Source of the DNA: Vitis vinifera
Taxonomy: Eukaryota > Streptophyta > Magnoliopsida > Vitales > Vitaceae
DNA length: 64,000 nt
Direction of reading: 5' to 3'
NCBI RefSeq assembly: GCF_030704535.1
Contig: NC_081823.1
Location: 9,017,001 to 9,081,000, forward strand
This document shows positions 34,959-47,205 of this stretch, piece by piece. The notes beneath the pieces are model-generated. The model saw only the letters and a list, made by a program, of their open reading frames with translations, did no database searches and had not been told where the DNA came from. Each line of letters starts with the position of its first letter. Positions within the stretch are counted from its first letter, which is position 1. A program made the translations under genes and the position numbers.

Positions 34959-35255
34959 GGAAAGACCCTAAATATCACTATGAATCATCAAAAAAGGTTT
35001 AGAAGATTTGTATGGCTAAGCATTAAAAGTAGCATGATGATGTTTGGTTAACTGACACACTTCACATTGAAAATTAATAAGTTTTTTATTGTGAAACAAA
35101 TCTAGAAACAAGCGTTTTAAATAAAGAAAATTTGGATAACCTAACCGTCTATGCCATAACATCATTTTTTCACTATTTGAAAGAAGAAAAAAAATGACAA
35201 CTAGCAATTAGAGATTGTTTAATCACACCGAAATCCTTTCAAAATAGTAGTCTTT
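34959..35255 (-). pseudogene. Copia GAG-pre-integrase fragment, minus strand
   Basis: The minus strand reads MMLWHRRLGYPNFLYLKRLF and FQCEVCQLTKHHHATF, the GAG-pre-integrase domain with its H and C zinc ligands, that precedes integrase in Copia pol. It lies on the far side of the plus-strand element from the other minus-strand pieces, which shows the nesting order. Confidence 0.8.
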
Positions 35256-36299
35256 CACTATTTTGGTATCATAGTTCAATTAAAAATATATATATATAAA
35301 ATAGTGAATTAGTGATTCAATAACATATGAATATTGCAATCTCAGCATTTTATGTGTGGTTAAATATGAACTACAAAATCAAAATGCGAGGAATAACATT
35401 TAAATATAAAAACATGGGATTATGAGTCTTTCACTCACATTTTCATATCTTTTTTATATTTTCTATTTTATTTACTTTATTAGTTTATTTCCATTTTTAT
35501 TTTTATTTTTTTTAACTTTATGATTTTTAAAATTTATAATTTTAATTTAAAATAATGAAAATATTATGATTTTCTAAAAACATTGTGTTCCTCAAAATTT
35601 ATTATTTTATTTTTTAAAATTATTTTCAATTTTAATAATATATAAAATATATATTTATAACGTCATCAATTCAACCTATGCTCAATAGCCCGTCCAACAA
35701 ATGAACTATGAATTGTTAACTTTTTCAGTTCAATAATCAGTCCTTAAAACATTGGCTAGTTTAAGTTTAGAACCGGTGAGATATCCTAGCTTTCCCCACC
35801 CACAAATGACCATCTTTATCAAGGTGGACCATTGGAGAAAATTTTTTCCATTGAGCTTGTGGGACGTGATTTGAAGGGAGGCTAAAGTAGGATCGGAAGT
35901 TGTTGCGGTAGCAATGGTGGAGGTTGACTGGACAGTTTATTATGAAACTTTCGAGTCTCCTCCTGCTACTCCGATAAGGGCCTTTTTATACATCCTTTCT
36001 CTACTATTCCACTCTAATACCATGAAAACAGAAATAGAGAAAAGATGGGGAGGCTTCAACTATAATTCTTATTGAATCAAGAGACTAAATTACATGGCCT
36101 TTTATAGACTAGGCTAAGCACAATCAGAAAACCTAACTCCAACCTAAAAGATAAAAAAATAATAATAAATAAATAAATAAATAATAAAAAATAAAAACCA
36201 AATAAAAGATAAATATTAACATTATCTTCTAAATATATAAAAGATAAATATATAGAAAATAAATATTCTAGAATATCAACATTTTCCTTACTCCTCCCC
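35256..36299. other. AT-rich spacer with LTR-like debris
   Basis: Low-complexity AT-rich sequence. About 35980-36180 (CTCTAATACCATGAAAACAG, ATGGCCTTTTATAGACTAGG) resembles the end of a retroelement LTR or leader, but no boundaries were found. No gene is seen. Confidence 0.4.
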
Positions 36300-37429
36300 T
36301 ATGTTTTTCTCATTATTTTTCTTCTTTTAGGTAAAAACTAAGGAAGATGTTTTATTTTTATTTTTTAAATATTTTTCTTTCTATTTTTGCACTTTCCAAT
36401 TTCAATATCACCCAAATTACAAAAAAATGACTTTAGGATTATTTGATTAATTAAAATAATGAAATAATCCCAAATTTATACTCTAATTCTATAAATTTTT
36501 CAACTTGAAAAATGTTCCCTTTTTCCAACTTAAAAAATGCTCTATTTTTTTTTATATAAAAATATCCTTATTGTTCTAATAAAAATAACATTTTCTTTTA
36601 AAGCTCACATAAAATAATCAAAATATTAAAGGATATTTCTACCAAAACTAGGTTATTTTTCAACCTCAAATAAATTTGGGATCATTTCATTACTTTTAAT
36701 CAAACAGTTCATTGTTTTTCTACCATTTCTTTTGCTTTCACATGTTTCAAGATCCAAACACATCTTAGCCCTAATGCAGTGGTATCATAAAATAGACAGA
36801 GTAAAAGTCCAGCCTGGTTTTATGTGGGACACAACACACAATTTGATAAATTTTGAGGTAATGAGGTTGCATGGGTGTCAGTTTATTTTAGGCCATCAAA
36901 ATGAATTCCCAGCCCATGAATTAGGAAATGTACCATGTTGTCAACCTTATCAGAAGAGAGTAGGTGTGATTTTCTTACCTGCATGTCTATATCTGGATTT
37001 TCTTGCATTAGAAAAGCATTTTCCTGATAAGGAAAGTATGGCCCTTAATGATGGGGTATCCAAGAAAGCAAGCAACAGGATTAATTCCAGAGTCATTTTA
37101 AGGAAATAAGAATTTTCCTTAATTATTCTCAAGTCAAATCGGTTTTCAATCCTTCTCACACATCCCAAATTGTGAATTTTTAACCATGAGAGATTCCATT
37201 CACAAGAGAGGATCAAAGACAATTATAAAGAAAGGATAATATTAAATTTTCCTTCAATGAATATAATTCAATTTGCAATCAATAAAATAGAATGTACAGA
37301 AAAAAGAAATACCAACACTGCCTCATGTATTACAATCTGTCACGTTAAGAACCATTGCCTAAAAAATCATTGTAAAGCATACATATAGATATATGAATAA
37401 GTTTGTAGAACACATCACAGGGGAAAAAT
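36300..37429 (+). promoter_or_regulatory. OPT-B upstream region with TATA-like box
   Basis: Collinear with about 48240-49196 before OPT-C and more distantly with 4260-4907 before OPT-A. CATACATATAGATATATGAA, about 40-50 nt before the ATG, is the TATA candidate and is conserved in all three copies. The context of the start is GGGAAAAATATGGC. It is clearly closer to the OPT-C upstream region than to that of OPT-A, although the OPT-B coding region is closest to OPT-A. Confidence 0.5.
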
Positions 37430-40400
37430 ATGGCAGAACCTCAAGATGGAGTCACTCAGCCAAAGCCCCAAGAGCAGCAACACTTGGACATTGAAGCTAC
37501 TGGTATGCATTTCTCAAGAAAATAGTCCTTTTTTTCCTTTTTCCAATGAAGATGAACCTGAAAGTATCAATAAACAAGTTGAATTGTTTTTGTACATCCA
37601 AGAGTAGAATGATCAAAGAAGTGAAGTTAAGGAAGCAGGGATACTAACCATGTTGTGATTGGTTGAAGCAGGGGATGAAGAGGTTAATGATTGTCCCATA
37701 GAGCAAGTGAGGCTCACAGTTCCAATCACAGATGATCCAACAGAACCTGTTCTGACATTCAGGACATGGGTGCTTGGTGTAGCATCCTGTGTGATTCTGT
37801 CCTTTGTGAACCAATTCTTTGGTTATCGCAGTAATCAACTCAGCATTTCATCAGTCTCAGCACAGATAGTTACCCTGCCACTAGGGAAGTTCATGGCTGC
37901 AACACTCCCAGAGAAACCGATCAAAGTCCCATGCACAAAGTGGTCGTTTTCCCTGAATCCAGGGCCTTTTAATATCAAGGAGCATGTGTTGATCACCATG
38001 TTTGCCAACTCTGGATCGGGTGGTGTTTATGCAGTTGGTATCCTTACAATTGTCAAGGCATTCTACAAAAGGAGTCTCAGCCCAGGAGCAGGATACTTGC
38101 TAGTACAAACCACTCAGGTAGGTTTGGCCTTTTTTACAGTCAATTCAATCTCTCCCTTTGAACCATCTAGTCTGATCATTGATGACCCTGGTTTGAAAGC
38201 CAGAGGACTTTCTTTCATCATTGAGGATTTTTGTTTTCTATACAGCTGATCCAACATAATATCACATTCACCATCATTTTTGTATTCTTTCGTAGGTGGA
38301 CATTGTTCAATTAGTTAATTCTATGATGCTTATGTTTTACATATATTACTTATTTTGTAGTATATGGTTTCCACCAATTAATTTGATATTTTAATTTCTC
38401 TTGTTGACCTTCATAGTTTCTCTTCTTCTATTGAATTCAGTTGCTTGGCTATGGATGGGCTGGCCTGTTCAGAAAATACCTAGTGGACTCCCCCTATATG
38501 TGGTGGCCATCAAATCTAGTCCAAGTCTCTCTCTTCAGGTTCATCTCCCTCTCCCTCTCCCTCTCCCTCTCCCTCACCCTCTCCCTCTCTTTCATTCTCA
38601 TGAAAATGGTTTTTGTTAAATTGCAGGGCATTGCATGAAAAAGAAAAAAGAAGCAAAGGAGGACTCACTAGGCTGCAATTCTTTCTCATTGTGTTCATTT
38701 CAAGCTTTGCCTACTACCTGGTCCCAAACTACTTGTTTCCTTCCATCGGTACCGTCTCCATTATTTGTTTGATTTGGAAGAACTCAATCACTGCCCAACA
38801 GATTGGTTCAGGCCTCTATGGCATGGGCCTTGGATCATTCGGCCTCGACTGGGCCACAGTTGCTAGTTTCTTAGGAAGTCCCTTAGCCACTCCTGGCTTT
38901 GCCATCATTAATATTCTTGTTGGGTTTTTCATAATTGTCTATATTTTGCTCCCCCTTACCTATTACAATAATGCATATGAAGCTAAGAAATTCCCTATAT
39001 TCTCATCTCACACCTTCGATTCAACTGGTCAGCCATACAATCTCACCAGAATTTTGAACCCAAAAACTTTCTCAGTCGACCTAGCTGAATACAATGCTTA
39101 TAGCAAACTTTATCTTAGTGTCTTCTTTTCAGTCACATATGGGATTTCTTTTGCAACTCTTGCAGCTTCTGTCTCACATGTTGCACTCTTCAATGGAAGG
39201 TAAGTCTTTCTTAACATTCTTAGCTTTGTCTTCAATCCATTTTCTTGACAATCCTTGTTGACCCCACATTCTTCTCATGGTTTTTCTACCAAAAAAAATT
39301 GTTTAGTACTATCTGGCAAATGTGGACTAAGACGAGGGCAGCAGCAGGAGAGAAGTTTGGAGACGTGCATACGAGACTGATGAAGAAGAACTATAAAATA
39401 GTCCCCCAATGGTGGTTTTATTTAATTTTGATTGTAGTGCTTGGTCTTTCACTCCTTGCCTGTGAAGGTTTCGACAAGCAGCTTCAACTACCATGGTGGG
39501 GAATTTTGCTATGTTGTGCCTTGGCATTCTTTTTCACCTTACCCATCGGCATAATAACGGCCACGACAAATCAGGCATGGTTGTTTTACATGGGTTTTGT
39601 TTATTTGTTTTACATCATGTGTTGAACTTGAGAAGTTGTAGAACCAGAACACAATTAAGAATTGCCATTCATTCCTAAATCAAAGTTGTTATGCTTATGC
39701 AGCAACCAGGGCTAAATGTGATCACAGAGCTGATTATTGGGTTCATATACCCAGGGAAGCCGCTTGCAAATGTGGTTTTCAAGACCTATGGCTATATCAG
39801 CATGTCGCAGGCACTCACATTTCTCAGTGATTTCAAATTAGGCCACTACATGAAGATCCCACCCCGATCCATGTTCCTCGTTCAGGTAAATCATCCTACC
39901 AACAATATCTCAGTTTTTGACTAACTTTAAATTCCTCCCATTAAAATGTTTTGGTCTGTGTTCAGTTAGTTGGAACTGTGATTGCTTCAAGCGTCTACTT
40001 TGGGACAGCATGGTGGCTTCTTACAACCGTGAAGCATATATGCGATCGGGATTTGCTACCAGAAGGAAGTCCATGGACATGCCCTGGTGATGACGTTTTC
40101 TACAATGCTTCAGTCATATGGGGAGTTATTGGTCCACTCAGAATGTTCGGAAGGTTGGGGGTCTACCCAGAGATGAATTGGTTTTTCCTTGCTGGCTTTC
40201 TTGCCCCTGTTCCAGTATGGTTCCTTTCACGCAAATTCCCCAACCAAAAATGGATCAGGCTCATCCACATGCCCATTATCATAGGAGCTACAGGAAACAT
40301 GCCACCAGCTAGAGCTGTGCACTTTGTGATGTGGGGAATTGTGGGAGTTTTCTTCAACTTCTATGTTTACAACAGGTACAAGCAGTGGTGGGCCAAGCAC

Positions 40401-40586
40401 ACCTACATCTTATCAGCAGCTTTAGATGCTGGGGTTGCCTTTATGGGAATCATCATTTTCTTTGCCCTTCAATCTAAAGATATTTTTGGTGTGGACTGGT
40501 GGGGTTTGGCAGCAGATGATCATTGCCCACTGGCTTCATGCCCTACAGCACCGGGGGTTGTGGCTGAAGGTTGTCCTCGTGTTTGA
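37430..40586 (+). CDS. Oligopeptide transporter, OPT family (copy B, intact)
   Basis: Second intact OPT gene, a predicted plasma- or endomembrane peptide/metal-chelate symporter of the same type as copy A. Exons: 37430-37502, 37672-38117, 38441-38538, 38627-39199, 39307-39574, 39703-39885 and 39966-40586, in frame to about 753 aa. NPG falls at about residues 120-122 and KIPPR at about 537-541. The N-terminus is eight residues longer than in copy A ([20 protein letters not shown]) and resembles copy C. Intron 5 uses a GC donor (CAG|GCATGG). Exons 2-7 differ from copy A at only scattered residues (for example VASCV for VAACV), and introns 2-6 are also nearly identical, which points to recent duplication or conversion. 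No disabling change is seen. Confidence 0.92.
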
Positions 40587-40653
40587 GAACAAAATTGTAT
40601 TCTTCTTTCTAGGAAATCGTTTTAGTGGTGTTTATGGTGTGAAGTTCCAGTAG

Positions 40654-41196
40654 TCTCTAATTATAAAATAAAGAAGTCTCCAATTATTATAGACATTGGA
40701 TTATAAAACAAAGAATTGTAGTCTCTAATTCCTACAGAAATCAGGTTATAAAATAAAGAAATGCATTTTCCCTTTAGAATAGTAATTTATATGTTTTAAA
40801 AAAATTAAAGATTTTATTTCCTATAGAGTTCTAATCATTCTAAAATTAAGATTCCGTTAAACTAAAAATGAGGAAAACAAACACACTCGGAGAAACACTT
40901 ACCCAAATTTCAATTGAAACAACCAACTTCATTTTTTTATTAAAAGATTTAAGTTATGAATAGCTATCTAAATATAATATAAATTAAAAGCATAATTAGA
41001 TAAATTAAAAGTATTTACAAAAAAACTAAAATTATAAAATAAGTAACAAATTTCAATTCCAATAAATATTGGATTATAAAATGAAGAATTAAAGAAAAAA
41101 TGTATACTTAAATGCTAACTCACCTCTCAAATTTACCAACTACCTTAAAATTCAATCTTCTCTCAACCCACATCCGACAAACTCTTCGAAGAATTA
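40654..41196. other. Spacer B, paralogous to spacer A
   Basis: Begins directly after the OPT-B 3' UTR (GAAGTTCCAGTAG, then TCTCTAATTATAAAATAAAG) and matches from about 9895. The PPR fragment and about 1.7 kb present behind OPT-A are absent. Non-coding. Confidence 0.65.
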
Positions 41197-41475
41197 GGTG
41201 ATGTTTGTTTTTTTTGTTTTTTGCTGAAAGCAATTTATTTTCATAATTTAAGTTATTTGTTTTTCTACTTTTTCATGACTTATTATAAACTTTTTACTAA
41301 ATAGAAAAAACCAAAATATATAACTTTTTCTAAATAGAAAAAATAACATATTAGTTTTTTTACTTTTTAATACTTAATAGAAATAAAATATTATAAAAAC
41401 AAACAACATAATATTTAACACTATTAAGCATTAAGGTTCTATTTAGAATTAAGTAAAAAAAACAAACACCACCTT
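41197..41475 (-). mobile_element. Tourist-like MITE in spacer B (orientation 2)
   Basis: Same element and same flanks as 10419-10695 (GAATTAGG on the left, TTAG-ATTGTT on the right), but the interior is reversed. The left end here (GATGTTTGTTTTTTTTGTTT, GCTGAAAGC) corresponds to the right end there, and GTTCTATTTAGAATTAAG here to CTTAATTCTAAATAGAAC there. It is flanked by TTA. Confidence 0.75.
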
Positions 41476-43569
41476 AGCATTGTTTTAAAGAGAATTAAAT
41501 TTTAATATGACTAATATTAATAGGTTGTAGTAATAGAATAAATTTTGTAACATTAAGTATTAATAGGTTGTAATTAAAACTCCATTTGGAATTGTAATTT
41601 ACATTAAAATAAACAAAGATTCTCAAGAAATTCTAGTTATCTCAAAATGAAGATTCAACTAAATTAAAAATGAAAAGAAAAAAAAAATAAAACTTCTTAA
41701 GAAACACTTACCTCAATTTCAATTGAAATAACCAACTTCATTTTCTTTTTAGTAAAACCTTCAAGTTATAAATACTAGTCAAAAAAATAATATAATTAGA
41801 CAAATTAAAAGTATTTACAAAAATATAAAATTTATAGAATAAGTATTAAAAAAAACTTTTATTCCAATAAACATTGGATTATAAAATAAAAATTTAGGAT
41901 TCATAAATATAAAAAAACATATTCTTGAATACTAAATTGGATTACCTCTCAAATTTACCAAACACCTTGAATTCCAATCTTTCCCTAATAAACATGTAAG
42001 TAAAATCATCAACAACACTAAATTGGCAACAACAATTGAACTAATTGTGTTCCCAAAAAACCCATTGAATGCTAAAACAATAAATAAATAACATACACAA
42101 TCAACAAAAATGCAAAAAATTAGGATGAAATGATAAAAACCAAAACCCTAAAATCTAATAACCCAAATGATCAATAACACAAGAGACACAACCCCGATAA
42201 ATTAAAACACAAACAATTGATACGCAAAAATACCATAAATGTGAGAAATTATTCTATTAATTTTTGTATAGTCATTAAAAAAATATTTATCTTAATTAGT
42301 TCTCTAAAACTTTTTGGAATCAAATCACAGTCAACATCTTGGATTGTCAACTCCACAAACACAATTCCTTTCTCTTTACATGAATAGGAGATAAACAACA
42401 ACCTCCTTTCACCAATAAGCATGTTATGATTCCTTAGTTCCCAAGATACAAAAGAAAAGCATATTTGAATATGGACTATCACCACTCTCCAAACCAACCC
42501 TTCACATTGCTTTTGTGAAACTCAATAACAGTTTATTCATTCAAACTAAATTAACAAAGAAAAAATTCCGTTCAGTATAGGTTCCAAGTAGGGATTAGTG
42601 ATAATTTCACTAGAAATTATGACAAAACGTGTCTCTCCTATGCATGCAAAATACAACCACGGCCCCCAAAATCATTGCACAAACTGCTAGTTTTTTTTTT
42701 TAGGAACACCTTTTTTCACCACCACTATCATTCTTAGCTTCGTCCAAAATATTGCATTTCACCGAAACTCTCTACAATCCCAAACATAACACTTTCATTG
42801 ATCCAAACCTTCTAGAACCATGACCATAACTCCAAAAACAGTCTTGAATTGGCTACCATTTGTGGCGAAGTAGAACGTTACAATGGCAATTTTGCATAGA
42901 AATCCAAGAGTTTGAAGAAGTTATCCATGGAGAGAAGAAAACGATAGAAAAAGGTTATGTAGGCATTGAAAAATTGGGGCTTTGGTCATCCTCAAGAATC
43001 AATTAGTATTATGGGTTTTAAAGAGAATAACATCAATTAATATTAATAGGTTATAATAATACAATAAATTTTGTAGCTTAGATTAAATATTAATTGATTA
43101 TAATAAATAAATTATGAGGGGTATTTTTGGAATTAAAAGAGGCAAGTTGTCGGACATTTTCGAAATGAAAAAATTTGACAAACACCTCACACTTTTTATA
43201 GTAATATAGATCATCTTCAAGATCCATCCTAGGAGATCCTAGGAGAACAGATTATATGTATTATCTTCTAGATCCAGTTTAGGAGATATTCTCATTTCTA
43301 TAGAATACTTCAATTCCTATATGTAGGAAAAAAAAGAAAAAAAGAAAAAAGAAACAAAAGATCCATTCCTCAATTCTTTATAAATAAATAAAAAGGGAAA
43401 AAGTGAGTTTTAACTCACTAATATTAAAATAAATGAAAATAATAATTCTTTTAAAGTATTATCTTCGTCTATTTAAAAAATAATTCCAAATACATGCATT
43501 TTTTAATGAGTCATATAATTATTATTATCTTCGTCTATTTAAAAATAATTCCAAATACATGCACTTTTT
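41476..43569. other. Spacer B continued, with intact insertion site
   Basis: Non-coding. AAACAAAGATTCTCAAG at about 41611-41627 is the uninterrupted form of the site that holds the 7.5-kb element in spacer A. The region 42025-42595 has no counterpart there. No gene is recognised; the 82-codon minus-strand frame at 42249-42497 has no recognisable domain and lies in this unmatched part. Confidence 0.6.
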
Positions 43570-44375
43570 AATGAGTATTAACAATTGATAACTAGACTCC
43601 TACACGGGAACAATTGATAACTAGACTCCTCCGTCGTAAATATGTTCTTTAACAACAATTAACAACTAGACTCTTCCATGTAAATGTTTCCCTACTTTTT
43701 AAATATATTCTTTATTATTATTATTATTAACAACAATTGACAACTAGACTCATCCTCGTAAATGTTTCACTTCCTTTTAAATATGTTTTTTTTTTTAAAT
43801 ATGTTCTTTTCTTCTTTTTTTCCCTCCAAAAACAAACACCTCCTAAGAAAAGTTGAGAATATTTTTCTCCATAAACAAACATCCCATAACAAATGTGAGG
43901 TAGTTGAAATTTTTTCTCCAAAAACAAACACCTCATAGGAAAAGTTGAAAAAAAAAAAAAAATCTCCATTAACAAACATCCCATAGCAAAGTAGTGAAAC
44001 CTCAATAGACTATAGATGAGTTTGAGTTTTGCTAGAAATAAGATTTATGATTTTTATTTTTATTTTTATTTTCTCATGGTCTCTTTAGGATTTTTTTTTT
44101 CATTAGGGCAAGTTGAGGTTAATTTCAATTACTCTGGTTGTTTGGGGCATTTTCTTTGTTTTTAGCTTCACCTTCAACTCAAGAGATAGAGATACAGTTA
44201 AAAGGTAATATATTGTTATTTATAAAAGGTAGATGAGTTTGAGTTATTAATGGAATGTTTGTTGGTGGAGAGAAGGAAAAAAAATCCTAGATAATAATAA
44301 TAATAAACATATCTAAAAGAAAAGAAAATATTTACACGAATGAGTCTAGTTGTCAATTGGTGTTGATGGCATGGC
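43570..44375. repeat. Direct and inverted repeats of a CAATTGACAACTAGACTC unit
   Basis: Four direct copies of ACAATTGAYAACTAGACTCC followed by GTAAATGTTT- and TTTTAAATATGTT-like blocks lie near 43577, 43608, 43660 and 43735. An inverted copy (AACATATCTAAAAG ... GAGTCTAGTTGTCAATTG) lies at about 44303-44362. The last direct and the inverted copy enclose about 600 bp of non-coding DNA that repeats AAAACAAACAYCYCATA blocks. In spacer A a single copy sits beside the ATT array (20350-20400). Confidence 0.65.
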
Positions 44376-44702
44376 AAGTAAAAGGGACATCTTATGGAAT
44401 AATATATGACTCATTAAAAAATACATGTATTTCAAATTATTTTTAAATAAACGAAGATAATACTAATTTAAAATTTTTGGAGTTTTTTTTCATATATTTT
44501 CATATTAGTGAGTCAAAACTCATTTTTCCCTAAATAAATTCATAGAATAATTCTATTCTTGTACTTTCAACAACGAACACAGAATTTGAGAAGGAGAAAA
44601 AAAGGAAACAACTTTGTAATGAGTGGGTAAACTAGGAGATCAAATCATCTTTCTTATCACATTTCCATGAACTAATATACAGACATGCAAAATTAAAAAA
44701 TA

Positions 44703-44769
<67 letters not shown>

Positions 44770-45520
44770 CACCGATTAGAGGATAAATTACTATATATTC
44801 CGACAAAATTTGCACAAATAACAAGGGCATAGGTGCAATAAACACCAGAATGAGAGAAATGGAATAAAATCCACTCCTAAGCCACCCCATTATCTATTTC
44901 GATATATAAAAGATTAAAAATGATTAAAAAAAATTAAGCTCAACAAGAAAACCATATCTCAAGAACAAAAAAAATAATGAATTAATCATTAAAATAAAAA
45001 TAAATAAATAAATAAACCTTTGATGCTCAACAACCAAATCAAACTATCTCTCAAAAGGCAAAACAAGTAAGGGCAAAATAACAAAATAAAGATGGTAAAG
45101 AAGAGAGGGTTTAGATGTGCATCACAATGACAGTAAACACATACTTGATCTAAAGACATCAATTCGAGCACATTTCATAGATTTGAAGAAAGTATTTCAT
45201 CCATGGGAACTTGTGTACCTAAAGAGGGTAGGTTTTTCAAAACACTAGAAGGTGGTTGTTGGAATGGCCACTAACCATGGCAAGCCATAGTTCAAAGCAA
45301 AAACCAGTGGAAAGGAGTTTCCATGTCAGAGTCTTAGTGAAGAACAAGTGTGAGCCCATGAAATTTTCCTCACTTTTCTTACTTGTTTTTCTTTAATATT
45401 TTCCTCATTACTTTTTAGGAGGAAAAATAAGGAAAATGTTTTAATATTTTCTTTAGTATTTTCCTTCCTATTTTTTTCTCCTATTTTCTATGTCATCCAA
45501 ACTAACAAAAAGGTGTGTTA
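44376..45520. other. Duplicated block upstream of OPT units (copy 2)
   Basis: Collinear with 28255-29340. It contains a compound (TA)n(GA)n microsatellite at 44703-44762 where copy 1 has only (TA)n. It ends about 60 bp before the orphan OPT exon, with intron-6-like sequence (AAAATGTTTTAGTGTGTGTTCAG) in between. No gene is seen. Confidence 0.6.
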
Positions 45521-45581
45521 GCATCTCAGTTTGTGACTTAATTTGAATTCTTGTGGCTAAAATGTTTTAGTGTGTGTTCAG

Positions 45582-46208
45582 TTGGTTGGAACTGTGATTG
45601 CTTCAAGCATCTACTTTGGGACAGCATGGTGGCTTCTTACAAGTGTGGAGTATATCTGCGATCCAGCCTTGCTTCCAGAAGGAAGTCCATGGACATGCCC
45701 TGGTGATAACGTTTTCTACAGTGCTTCAATCATATGGGGAGTTGTGGGTCCACTCAGAATGTTTGCGAGGTTGGGAGTCTACCCAGAGATGAATTGGTTT
45801 TTCCTTGCTGGCTTCCTTGCCCCTGTTCCATTATGGTTCCTTTCACGCAAGTTCCCCAACCAAAAATGGATCAGGCTCATCCACATGCCCATTATCATAA
45901 AAGCTACAGGAAACATGCCACCAGCTAGAGCTGTGCACTTTGTGATGTGGGGAATAGTGGGAGTTTTCTTCAACTTCTATGTTCACAACAGGTACAGGCA
46001 GTGGTGGGCCAAGCACACCTATATCTTATCAGCAGCTTTGGATGCTGGGGTTGCCTTTATGGGAATCATCATTTTCTTTACCCTTCAATCTAAAGATATT
46101 TTAGGGGTGGGCTGGTGGGGGTTGGAAGCAGAAGACCATTGCCCACTGGCTTCATGCCCTAGAGCACCGAGGGTTGTGGCTGAAGGTTGTCCATCTTTTG
46201 AGGAATAG
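45582..46208 (+). pseudogene. Orphan last exon of an OPT gene
   Basis: An isolated exon 7 with its own acceptor (TGTGTTCAG) and an uninterrupted 209-codon frame ending in TAG. It encodes the C-terminal membrane part, [18 protein letters not shown] to the CPRAPRVVAEGCP tail. Exons 1-6 and the promoter are missing: the preceding sequence is the duplicated block, not OPT. The downstream sequence (46209-47640) matches that behind OPT-C. It is a 5'-truncated gene relic. The frame is still open, so loss may be recent, but no start or promoter is visible. Confidence 0.85.
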
Positions 46209-47007
46209 GAATGGAAGTGTGTGCATGTAGATGCTCTGCCAAATTTGTGCTCTTTCTAGGAACCATTTTAATGGTATTTATGGTGTGAATTTCCAGTAGG
46301 AATAAGACCCTGAATATTTTATATTCTTATTTCTCTGCTTTAAGAACTTGAATTCAACTGGCTGGATTTGAAAGGAAAAACGCCGAGTGCTAAAGAAATA
46401 AGAAAATAGATTTTGACTATGTTTGGTAAGATTCGATATTAGGTGGAATAGGATAAAAAGTGCAATAATATATTCTATTCTATGTTTAGCTAACAATGAG
46501 ACAGGATATGTTATCTCACATATTATCTTATGTTATAAGAATTATAAATTCGTTTCTTCTATCTACTCTCCTCCGTTGTCTTAATTCTTTTTCTTTTTCA
46601 TGTTAGTTATTATGCAAAATAAAATATTTTAACAATATTTATATTATAAAACTTTATTATATATGAAAGGACTTCTTGCATAAGCTAAAATAAAGCTTTT
46701 ACAAGAAGCAACATTTTCCTAGCTTCCATATTAAACTCTCTTTTAGCCACTTTGAACAAAATTAATCAAAGAGGCATAAAAGTTCTTATTGAACTTAAAA
46801 AAGAGTTCTTAACTTTTGACTTCTTAGAAGTCAATCCAAATGGGACCAAAATTATCTATTAGAAAATAAATTATAAAGAGATCCTCAAATAACGCTAAAT
46901 AATACCAAGCATTGAGAAACAATAAAATATTTTTCATTCAATTTTCACTCACAAACTAAATACTTTCATGATATAATATATTCAATTGGATATAATATCT
47001 TAAGATA
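46209..47007. other. Spacer behind orphan OPT exon
   Basis: Collinear with about 52400-53060 behind OPT-C. From about 46428, CTATGTTTGGTAAGATTCGA pairs with CCAAACATAGCC near 47302-47313, so most of it is itself an old inverted-repeat element that also carries the SINE. The counterpart behind OPT-C lies at about 52645-53135. Non-coding. Confidence 0.5.
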
Positions 47008-47205
47008 ATTTTTTTTCCCTTTTTTTTTTTATAATGAAGGAACCTTCGATGTCCAAACTCTTAAGACTCTCTACTAAGACCCAAACCTCGAGGTGTTGAC
47101 CATCCCGCGACAATTAGTACTGGGTAAATTCAGGATATTACCAGTGACAAGATTCGAACCTAGGACCATGTGTCACTTATTGGGACCACACTTCCCAGTA
47201 TTCAC
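47008..47205 (-). mobile_element. tRNA-derived SINE
   Basis: On the minus strand it contains GGTTCGAATC, a good pol III B-box, preceded by a weak A-box-like region, and ends in an A-rich tail (T-rich at 47008-47032 on the plus strand). Flanking CTTAAGATA (46999-47007) and CCTAAGATA (47206-47214) form the target duplication. The paralogous site behind OPT-C (about 53060) has a single CCTAAGATA and no insert. Confidence 0.75.

Noticed and set aside
42249..42497. 82-codon minus-strand frame in the unmatched part of spacer B
   Set aside because: No recognised domain, no splice or promoter context, no counterpart in spacer A.
47100..47170. Possible tRNA gene on the minus strand (GGTTCGAATC B-box)
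   Set aside because: No cloverleaf could be drawn and the flanks show a target duplication; a tRNA-derived SINE explains it better.
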